The notes beneath the pieces were generated by a model. It saw only the letters and a program-made list of their open reading frames with translations. It did not search any database and had not been told where the DNA came from. Positions 57,225-64,000 of a stretch of 64,000 bases of DNA are shown here, one piece after another. The stretch is from NCBI GenBank assembly GCA_947462105.1, contig CANHNJ010000006.1:1-64000 (forward strand), in the 5' to 3' direction. The position numbers and the translations under genes were made by a program. How positions within the stretch are numbered: position 1 is the first letter of the stretch; each line of letters begins with the position of its first letter. The DNA is from Alphaproteobacteria bacterium (GTDB lineage: Bacteria > Pseudomonadota > Alphaproteobacteria > Micropepsales > Micropepsaceae).

Positions 57225-57320
57225 CTGCCATGTCCGGGACTGGCCGTTTCCCTGATGTGTCCGGGGGCGGTTTGCGTTACAGAGACGCGCGCGGCGCTGA
57301 AGTCGCCCTGAAAGGTTACC

Positions 57321-59306
57321 TTGTCCTTCTCTACGCTGCCTGCCTCCATCGCCCGCGCCCTGCGCGAGCGCGACTATAATGAAGCCACGCCGGTCCAGGC
57401 GGCGGTGCTGGAAGAAGAGGCGCAAGAACGCGACCTGCTGGTCTCGGCCCAGACCGGCTCGGGCAAGACCGTCGCTTATGGCCTGGCGCTGGCCGAGACC
57501 CTGCTCGAAGGCGCCGACACGCTGGGCTCGGCCGGATCGCCGCTGGCGCTGATCATCGCGCCGACCCGCGAGCTGGCGCTGCAGGTGCAGCGCGAACTGG
57601 ACTGGCTCTACAAATTCGCCGGCGCGCGCGTTGTCTCCTGCGTTGGCGGCATGGACCCCGGCGCCGAGCGCCGCCAGCTTTCCAATGGCGCGCATATCGT
57701 GGTCGGCACGCCGGGCCGCCTGCGCGATCATCTCGAGCGCCGCGCCCTGAAAGTCGAGGGCCTGCGCGCCGTGGTGCTGGATGAAGCCGACGAGATGCTC
57801 GATCTCGGCTTCCGCGAAGACCTGCAATTCATCCTGGAAACCACGCCGGCGGAACGCCGCACGCTGCTGTTCTCGGCGACCCTGCCCAAGGCGATCGTCA
57901 CTCTGGCGCAGAATTACCAGACCGACGCCTTCCGCATCGCCACCCGCAACGACAGCAGCGGCCATGCCGACATCGAATACCGCGCTATCCGCACGCCGCA
58001 GAGCGGTGTCGAGCGCACCGTGGTCAATCTGTTGCGCTTTCTCGATCCGCCCGGCGCGCTGGTGTTCTGCAACACCCGCCAGTCGGTCCGGCACATGGAG
58101 GCGATGCTGACCGAGCGCGGCTTTGCCGCCGTCTCGCTGTCGGGCGAACTCAGCCAGCATGAACGCAACCATGCGCTGCAGGCGCTGCGCGATGGCCGCG
58201 CCCGCGTCTGCGTCGCCACCGACGTGGCGGCGCGCGGCATCGACCTGCCGGGCCTGGCGCTAGTGATCCATGCCGAGCTGCCCAACGACGCGCAGGTGCT
58301 GCAGCACCGCAGCGGCCGTACCGGCCGCGCCGGCAAGAAGGGCGTCAGCATCCTGCTGGTGCCGCCGTCGCGCCGCCGACGCGCCGAAGAAATGCTGGGC
58401 CGTGCCCGCGTCGCCTTCACCTGGAGCGATCCGCCTTCGGCCGAAGAAATCCGCAGGCTCGATACCGAACGCCTGCTGCAGAACCCGTTGCTGACCGAAG
58501 CGGCGGCGGAAGAAGATGTGCCGATGGTCGACGCATTGCTGGCCGCGCATGATGCGCGCGCGCTCGCCTCGGCCTTCGTCAAGCTCTACAAGACGCAGTT
58601 GCCCGCGCCCGAAGAGATCGAGCCGGAACAGCATGCGCCGCGTTCCCACAAGGGTCCGCGCGAAGAGGGTCCGCGCAACGACAAGCCACGCCATGACAAG
58701 CCGCGCCACGACAATGCCGGCCCGCGCGCCGAAATGGATTTTGGCAAGGGCCCGCGCAAGGAGCGGGGCCCCCAGGCCAGCATCGGCGTGCAGGCCAATG
58801 GCCCCTGGTTCCTGCTGAATGTGGGCCGCGAGCGCAATGCGGACCCCAAATGGCTGCTGCCGGAAATCTGCCGCCAGGGCGACGTCACCAAGGCCGATAT
58901 CGGCGCCATTCGCGTCTATGACCGCGAGACCCGCTTCCAGATTTCGCAAGAGGTGGCCGAGAAGTTTGCCGGCCTGGTCGCCAACCGCCAGAAGGGCGGC
59001 GTCCGCATCTTCCCGGCGCCCGGCAATCATGGTGACGAGTCACCGCTGCGCGGCGAGCGTGCGCCGCCGGACGAGGCTGCCCCGTCAAAGCCGCAGACCA
59101 CGGCGCATCAGCAGTTGCAGGGCGAAGGCGCCCCGGCGAAGCCCGCCTACAACCCGCACGGCAAGCTACCTTATGAAAAGCCAAAAGGCGGCAAGCCGCC
59201 CTATGGCAAGCCACCCCACGGAAAACCAAAAGGGGGCAAGCCTTTCGGCAAGCCCCCCTTTGGGAAAAACAAGAAGCCGTTCAAGGGCCCGCCAAAGGCA
59301 GGCTGA
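57321..59306 (+). CDS. DEAD-box RNA helicase with a DbpA-type RNA-binding domain
   Basis: A 661-residue ATP-dependent RNA helicase. Motifs I (SAQTGSGKTVAYGLA), Ia (APTRELALQV), II (LDEADEMLDLGF), III (FSATL) and VI (QHRSGRTGRAGKKG) lie in the first 370 residues. A DbpA C-terminal-like domain follows (about 490-560, GPWFLLNVGRERNADPKWLL). The tail is a low-complexity series of GKPP repeats (GGKPPYGKPPHGKPKGGKPF). The start is TTG at 57321, with AAAGGT 4 bases upstream. It is CsdA/DeaD-like, probably acting in ribosome assembly or cold response. It ends 3 bases before the convergent trxA. Confidence 0.92.
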   Translation: MSFSTLPASIARALRERDYNEATPVQAAVLEEEAQERDLLVSAQTGSGKTVAYGLALAETLLEGADTLGSAGSPLALIIAPTRELALQVQRELDWLYKFAGARVVSCVGGMDPGAERRQLSNGAHIVVGTPGRLRDHLERRALKVEGLRAVVLDEADEMLDLGFREDLQFILETTPAERRTLLFSATLPKAIVTLAQNYQTDAFRIATRNDSSGHADIEYRAIRTPQSGVERTVVNLLRFLDPPGALVFCNTRQSVRHMEAMLTERGFAAVSLSGELSQHERNHALQALRDGRARVCVATDVAARGIDLPGLALVIHAELPNDAQVLQHRSGRTGRAGKKGVSILLVPPSRRRRAEEMLGRARVAFTWSDPPSAEEIRRLDTERLLQNPLLTEAAAEEDVPMVDALLAAHDARALASAFVKLYKTQLPAPEEIEPEQHAPRSHKGPREEGPRNDKPRHDKPRHDNAGPRAEMDFGKGPRKERGPQASIGVQANGPWFLLNVGRERNADPKWLLPEICRQGDVTKADIGAIRVYDRETRFQISQEVAEKFAGLVANRQKGGVRIFPAPGNHGDESPLRGERAPPDEAAPSKPQTTAHQQLQGEGAPAKPAYNPHGKLPYEKPKGGKPPYGKPPHGKPKGGKPFGKPPFGKNKKPFKGPPKAG

Positions 59307-59309
59307 CGT

Positions 59310-59633
59310 TTAGATCGAGCTTTCGATCCATTCCTTGATCTTGGACTTCGGCAGCGCCCCCACCTTGGTGGCGGCGACCTGGCCCTGGCTGAAGATCATC
59401 ATGGTCGGGATGCCGCGCACGCCATACTTGGTCGGCACATGCGGGTTCTCGTCGATGTTGATCTTGGCGATGGTGACCTTGCCGCCCAGCTCGGTGCTGA
59501 GTTCATCCAGCGCCGGGGCGATCATGCGGCACGGGCCACACCATTCGGCCCAGAAATCCACCAGCACCGGGGTCTTGGAATCCAGCACATCGGCCTGGAA
59601 GGAGGCGTCGGTGACTTTCACAGTGTCGGACAT
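59310..59633 (-). CDS. trxA: thioredoxin
   Basis: A 107-residue thioredoxin with the WCGPC active site ([20 protein letters not shown]) and the cis-Pro region [12 protein letters not shown]. It reduces protein disulfides in the cytoplasm. GAGGAAA precedes ATG 59633. It lies 79 bases downstream of addA on the same strand. Confidence 0.97.
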   Translation of the reverse strand: MSDTVKVTDASFQADVLDSKTPVLVDFWAEWCGPCRMIAPALDELSTELGGKVTIAKINIDENPHVPTKYGVRGIPTMMIFSQGQVAATKVGALPKSKIKEWIESSI

Positions 59634-59712
59634 GGTATTTCCTCGCAAAACTGGACCCAATATCTAGGTATGAAGCCTGTCTGGATCAAGCCGGACCCCA
59701 AAGGGGGCCGCT

Positions 59713-62700
59713 CTACTCTGTCAAAGAGGCCGCCAAATCGGCCCATTGCCGGTCCAGGATGGCGTCGCTCAGCCGCAGCAGGCGGGGGCCGTCCGTGAAG
59801 AGCAGGCCGCAGACGATTCGCCGGCCCGGGAAGACCTTGGCGACCGCCGCGCGGTAGAGCGCCATCTGGCCCAGCGTGACCGGCGACACCTGCGCCTCGG
59901 CCAATGGCGGCGGGCGGTTGGTCTTGAAGTCCAGGATCAACACTTCTGTTGCGGTGACGGCCAGCCGGTCAACGCGGCCATTGACCCGCACAATTGTTGA
60001 AGAAGAGGTGGTACCCAGCTCCGGCAGTTCCGCCACCAGCCCGGCCTCGGCGCGGCTGTGCGGTCCGAAGGCGGCGGCGAAATCCGGATGATCGAGCACG
60101 GCAATCGTCTCCGCCGCCAGCGCCTCAGCATAGGCATCGGCAAAGCCGTGCGCCCGGGCAAAGCGGCAAGCGACCTCGACGCGGCGCGATGGCGCGATCT
60201 GCGGCAGCCGCGCCAGCAACGCATGGATGACATTGCCGCGCCGGAAGCGTTCTGCCCCGCGCCCCAGCGGCGACAAGGCGGGCGCGCCATCCACCGCATC
60301 GGATGGCCGTATCAGGCGCGGGCGTGCCGGTTCCGGCGGCGCGGGCCGCAAGGTCCAGCCGGGCAGGGCGGCCTGCGCCTGCGGTGCAGCCTGTGCTGTG
60401 CTGGTGGTCAGCGCCAGCGTGCCGAAGCCCAGCCCGTCTTCGCCGGGCTGCATGTTCAGCTTGCGCGCGGCTCCCGCCGCCAGCGCATACCAGGAACCAT
60501 CCTTGGTGCCGTGGCGGTTCTCGAAGCCGCACACCACCAGCCGGTCGCGCGCCCGCGTCAGCGCCACATACAGAAGACGGCGCTGCTCCCGCCGCCAGGC
60601 GGCCTTCGCAGCATCCTGCGCCACCTTGACCGCGCTTGGCGCACGGGCGGACGGCACCGGAAACAGCACGCCATCCTCGGGATAGAGCAGGTGGCCTTCG
60701 CGGGCGCCCGGTTCGCGCAGCGTGGTGGTGTCGGGCAGGATGACGATATCGGCTTCAAGCCCCTTGGCGCCGTGCACGGTCATCACCCGCACCTCGTCGC
60801 GGCCGCGTTCCATGTCGCGCTTGATCTCGGTGCCGCCGCAGCTGAGCCAGTCCAGAAAGCCCTCCAGCGATGGCGTCTGGCCACGCTCATAGGACAAAGC
60901 CAGGGCCAGGAATTCGTCGATGGCGTCGGCCGCTTCCGCCCCCAGCCGCGCCAGCAGCTTCTCGCGGCCGCCGCGCGCCGACAGGGCATGGGAATAGAAC
61001 TCAAAGGGCGGGGCATAATCGGCCAGCGCCAGCATCTGTGACAGGAAGGCATGGGCGGCAGAAAAATCCGGCTTGCCCTGCGCCGCCACCAAGGCGTTCC
61101 ACAATCCGTCCGGGCGCGGCTGCGCCAGGGCGTAAAGCGCCTCTTCCGAAAGCCCGCACAGGGGCGAGCGCAGCAGCGCCGCCAGGGTGAGATCATCGTC
61201 CCGCTGCAGCAAAAAGCGGCCCAGCGCCATCAGGTCCATGACGGCGATCTGCTCGGTCAGCACGACGCGGTCGGCACCGGCCACCGGCACCTTGCGCAGC
61301 TTCAACTGGCGTATCACTTCGCCGCCGAACGGTTCGCGCCGCGGCAGCAGGATCATGATGTCCCGGGGCGCGATGGGCGCGGCATGACCGGGCAGGGTGG
61401 CGCCACTGTCCAGCCAATGCCGGATGCGCGCCGCGATCTTCGCGGCCAGCACCACCACCGGGCTGTCGCTGGCGGGCGCATCCACCGGCTTGTAGGGATC
61501 GGGATCGTCGCGCGCTCCGGGCGACAGCACCGGCCAGACTTCAATTCCGCCGGCCTCGGTCTCGCGATGGGCACGGTGCGCCAGCGGCGCGTCATCGCTG
61601 GTCAGGCCCTCGCGCGCCGCCGGATCGGCGAAGACCGCATCGACAAAGGCGAGGATTTCCGGGGTCGAACGGCGCGAGACGGTGAGCGGCTGGTCGAGGA
61701 AATCCAGCCCCGCACCCTGGGCCAGGGCCGCGAAATGCTGCCGGTTGATGGCGAACTGGGCGGGATCGGCGCCCTGGAAACTGAAGATGGACTGCTTCTC
61801 GTCGCCCACCGCGAACAAGGTTCGCGTGCGCGCTGCAGAGGGTGCAGCACCATCTCCGTTGAAGAACTCCTCGGTCAGTTTCCGCAGGATCGCCCACTGC
61901 TCCGGGCTGGTATCCTGCGCTTCGTCCACCAGCACATGATCGATACCGGCATCGAGCTTGTAGAGCACCCAGGCGGCCGCGCCCGGCTTCTCCAGCAGGT
62001 CGCGGGTGGCGGCGATCAAATCGTCATAATCCAGCACGCCCCGCGCCCGCTTGGCGGCGGCATAGTCGCGGCGCACGGCGCGCAGCAGCACCAGTGCGGC
62101 CTCTGCCAGCGCGGCGGCGCGGGCGGCGCGCCAGCGGTCATGCGCGGCGCAGAAGCGGCGCTGCAGGTCGTCCAGAATGTTCGCCAGGCCAGCGCGCGCA
62201 TCCACCAGCGGCTTGGTCGCCATTTTCTTGAACGGCTCGCCCGTGCCGGTGAGAAAAAGCTCTTCGAGATGGAGAAAGGACGGCGCCGCGATGAAGGCCG
62301 ACAGTGATGCGGCGCGCGCCTTGTCGGTCTTGCCACCGCTGGCGAGCCAGTCTGCGATTTCGCGCAATTGCGGGATGTCCGCCGCCAGCGTGGCGCAAAA
62401 ATCCTGCGCGACAATATCCGCCGGTTCGTCCGGTGCGCCATGCGCGGCGCGGACCGCTCCGGCCAGCGCGTTCTCTCCCAGCGCGGCGAAGAAGCGGTCC
62501 AGCTTGCGCCGGTCGGTGGCCAGGCCCGCATCCAGCAGCGCCGTCAGCGTCGCTTCGCCCGCCTCGCTGACCAGATGGGTGACGGCTGCGGCCAGCAGCG
62601 CATCGCCATCACCGGCCCGTTCCAGCATCGCCTGCCGCGCCGCCGCCGCCAGGGCGCGGGCCGATTGTTCGTCCAGCACCTCGAAGGCGGGCGCGATGCC

Positions 62701-63099
62701 CGCTTCCAGCGGAAAGCGCGACAGCACTGCCTGGCAGAAGGCATGAATGGTCAGCACCTTCAGGCCGCCCGGGGTTTCCAGCGCCAGCGCGAACAGGCGG
62801 CGCGCCTTGGCCAGATCGCCCGAAGCGCCGCCAATGCCTGCGATCCTGCCTGCCAGGGCCGCGTCGTCCAGCATCGCCCAAGCGCCCAGTTGGCGGAACA
62901 GGCGGTCCTGCATCTCCGCCGCCGCCGCCTTGGTGAAGGTCAGGCAGAGAATGCGTTCCGGCGGCGTACCGGTCAGCAGCAGCCGCGCCACGCGGTTGGC
63001 CAGCGTATAGGTCTTGCCCGCACCGGCATGGGCCGCGACCCAGACCGAGCGCGACGGATCGGACGCCAGGGTGGAAGGATCGGGCGCGGAAGAACTCAT
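59713..63099 (-). CDS. addA: AddA helicase-nuclease subunit
   Basis: A UvrD-like helicase with a C-terminal RecB-family nuclease; with AddB it processes DNA ends for RecA-dependent repair. The 1128-residue protein has Walker A VAAHAGAGKTYTLANRVARL, CLTFTKAAAAEMQDRL (motif Ia), DHVLVDEAQDTSPEQWAIL (motif II), FAVGDEKQSIFSFQGA (motif III), MTVHGAKGLEADIVILPDTT and YVALTRARDRLVV. The nuclease motif ILDFKTNRPP is near the C-terminus. ATG 63099 overlaps the addB stop in ATGA, giving translational coupling. Confidence 0.95.
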   Translation of the reverse strand: MSSSAPDPSTLASDPSRSVWVAAHAGAGKTYTLANRVARLLLTGTPPERILCLTFTKAAAAEMQDRLFRQLGAWAMLDDAALAGRIAGIGGASGDLAKARRLFALALETPGGLKVLTIHAFCQAVLSRFPLEAGIAPAFEVLDEQSARALAAAARQAMLERAGDGDALLAAAVTHLVSEAGEATLTALLDAGLATDRRKLDRFFAALGENALAGAVRAAHGAPDEPADIVAQDFCATLAADIPQLREIADWLASGGKTDKARAASLSAFIAAPSFLHLEELFLTGTGEPFKKMATKPLVDARAGLANILDDLQRRFCAAHDRWRAARAAALAEAALVLLRAVRRDYAAAKRARGVLDYDDLIAATRDLLEKPGAAAWVLYKLDAGIDHVLVDEAQDTSPEQWAILRKLTEEFFNGDGAAPSAARTRTLFAVGDEKQSIFSFQGADPAQFAINRQHFAALAQGAGLDFLDQPLTVSRRSTPEILAFVDAVFADPAAREGLTSDDAPLAHRAHRETEAGGIEVWPVLSPGARDDPDPYKPVDAPASDSPVVVLAAKIAARIRHWLDSGATLPGHAAPIAPRDIMILLPRREPFGGEVIRQLKLRKVPVAGADRVVLTEQIAVMDLMALGRFLLQRDDDLTLAALLRSPLCGLSEEALYALAQPRPDGLWNALVAAQGKPDFSAAHAFLSQMLALADYAPPFEFYSHALSARGGREKLLARLGAEAADAIDEFLALALSYERGQTPSLEGFLDWLSCGGTEIKRDMERGRDEVRVMTVHGAKGLEADIVILPDTTTLREPGAREGHLLYPEDGVLFPVPSARAPSAVKVAQDAAKAAWRREQRRLLYVALTRARDRLVVCGFENRHGTKDGSWYALAAGAARKLNMQPGEDGLGFGTLALTTSTAQAAPQAQAALPGWTLRPAPPEPARPRLIRPSDAVDGAPALSPLGRGAERFRRGNVIHALLARLPQIAPSRRVEVACRFARAHGFADAYAEALAAETIAVLDHPDFAAAFGPHSRAEAGLVAELPELGTTSSSTIVRVNGRVDRLAVTATEVLILDFKTNRPPPLAEAQVSPVTLGQMALYRAAVAKVFPGRRIVCGLLFTDGPRLLRLSDAILDRQWADLAASLTE

Positions 63100-64000
63100 T
63101 CTTCCGCCTCCCAGCCCGACGGTGCCCATTCGCGGACCCGGGCGAGATGGTCATAGTCGCCATCACTGTCGAGCGTGCGCGGGATCAGGCGTGGCGGATA
63201 AGCCGTGCTGGCCTGATCGAAACGGTTGATCTGCTCTTTCAGTTTTTCCAAAGCCTGGTCCGGCAGACGCGGTGAAACTTCCAGCAGGCGTTCTTCGCCC
63301 GGCGTCCCGCCACCGCTGAGCTTCACATAGAGCAGCTCTGCCGCCGCCAGCGCGGGGACATCATCAAAGCCGCCCGCCTGCAGGATCGCGCCTTCCAGCG
63401 CCAGTTGCGGCATCAGGAAGGTGGCGGTGTCCTTCTTCTTCGGCAATGCGCCGGTCTTGTAGTCGAGCACGGCCGCGCCGCCGCCCTGCAGGCGGTCGAT
63501 GCGGTCCGCCCGCGCCACCAGCGTGAAGTCCTCGCCCTGCGTCTTGATGACGAGCGTGCCTTTTTTCTCAAGCCAGCTTTCCGCGATGCCGGCCCGGCGT
63601 GCCTGCTCGAAGGCGACGAACCAGACGGCGGCGGAACGCAAACGCGGCCGCCACAGCGCCAGCACCGCCTTGGGTATGCCCATCGCGGCAAAGACTTCGT
63701 CGGCGATCCGGGTCAGCGCCAGCACGGCGTCGGGCGGCAACGTCTCCGGATAGCGGGTGACAAAGATTTCCAGCGCCTTGTGCAGGGCGTTGCCGCGCTC
63801 CAGCGGGCCGACAGCTTCGTCCAGCGGCCTTAGCGGCGTCAGCCGCAGCACATGCCGGGCATAGATGGCATAGGGATCGCGCAGCCAGACTTCGATCTGG
63901 GTGACGGACAGGCGGCGTGGGCGTACCGCGACCGGCGGCCTTGGGGCGGGGCGCGGCAGTTTTTCGCCCGGCGGGGCCGAAGCCAGCCGCGCCGCCAGCG
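63096..64000 (-). CDS. addB: AddB nuclease subunit (partial, N-terminus outside window)
   Basis: The 3' part of addB; the frame stays open to the window edge. About 300 residues of the C-terminal nuclease are visible: LSVTQIEVWLRDPYAIYARH, VLDYKTGALPKKKDTATFLM (PD-(D/E)XK nuclease) and LMPQLALEGAILQAGGFDD. It overlaps addA by 4 nt. The helicase-like N-terminal part and the Fe-S ligands, if any, are not seen. Confidence 0.92.
   Translation of the reverse strand, partial: LAARLASAPPGEKLPRPAPRPPVAVRPRRLSVTQIEVWLRDPYAIYARHVLRLTPLRPLDEAVGPLERGNALHKALEIFVTRYPETLPPDAVLALTRIADEVFAAMGIPKAVLALWRPRLRSAAVWFVAFEQARRAGIAESWLEKKGTLVIKTQGEDFTLVARADRIDRLQGGGAAVLDYKTGALPKKKDTATFLMPQLALEGAILQAGGFDDVPALAAAELLYVKLSGGGTPGEERLLEVSPRLPDQALEKLKEQINRFDQASTAYPPRLIPRTLDSDGDYDHLARVREWAPSGWEAEE

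Noticed and set aside
55620-58172. An 850-codon open frame on the minus strand
   Set aside because: It runs antisense to accD, folC and the helicase gene; its low-complexity His/Gly/Arg-rich translation has no family motif.

Overview
The window is a 64 kb piece of a high-GC alphaproteobacterial chromosome. Several things point to that class: the block tRNA-Ala / TIGR02300 protein / aroA / cmk / rpsA / ihfB / pyrF / trpFBA / accD / folC, a CP4-like (class II) EPSP synthase, the lipopolysaccharide block kdsD-lptC-lptA-lptB-rpoN-ptsN, a DUF1150 protein, a phasin and an AddAB helicase-nuclease. I cannot name the genus from sequence alone. No phage, insertion sequence, CRISPR array or plasmid function was seen. 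Almost all of the window is coding, with many 1-4 nt start/stop overlaps.

Layout. 1-4.5 kb: the 3' end of a sulfate-binding protein, a phasin, a small hypothetical protein and a membrane/spermidine-synthase-like fusion. 4.6-8.8 kb: glycerate kinase and a two-gene operon (beta-alanine:pyruvate transaminase and methylmalonate-semialdehyde dehydrogenase). 8.9-24.8 kb: a nucleoside and nucleobase salvage island. It holds upp, deoC, a two-domain (ALDH16-like) aldehyde dehydrogenase, a complete BMP-type ABC importer, cdd, deoA, an N-terminally truncated allantoicase, an adenine-deaminase-type gene, amn, deoB and a purine nucleoside phosphorylase. 25-32.5 kb: a cysteine-rich TonB-dependent receptor, an S1/P1 nuclease, KDPG aldolase and a KDG-type kinase, an FGE-sulfatase-fold protein without the catalytic cysteines, and a TonB-like protein. 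32.6-38.6 kb: RNase D and the LPS/sigma-54 operon. 38.6-45 kb: a tandem cyclophilin, DUF1150, a PabB-PabC fusion, and a minus-strand unit of ArsR-like regulator, SDR, GMC oxidoreductase and small Tat protein. 45-64 kb: the housekeeping block, then a DEAD-box helicase, thioredoxin, addA and the 3' part of addB.

How the genes work together. The salvage island reads as a pathway. Nucleosides enter through the BMP/ABC importer. Cdd, DeoA and the purine phosphorylase release bases and (deoxy)ribose-1-phosphate. DeoB converts the sugar to the 5-phosphate, DeoC splits deoxyribose-5-phosphate to glyceraldehyde-3-phosphate and acetaldehyde, and the neighbouring aldehyde dehydrogenase probably oxidises the acetaldehyde. 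Upp and the adenine deaminase process the bases, and Amn releases adenine from AMP. The adjacent beta-alanine operon could take the end product of pyrimidine breakdown to acetyl-CoA.

The observations I rate highest are four: a perfect 23-bp inverted copy of the 3' end of the tRNA-Ala gene lying just downstream of it; the truncated allantoicase inside the island; the two-domain aldehyde dehydrogenase placed next to deoC; and the SDR/GMC/Tat cluster, in which only the small protein carries an export signal. I found nothing I can claim as a wholly new system. Everything here is inference from sequence reading, with no searches run.
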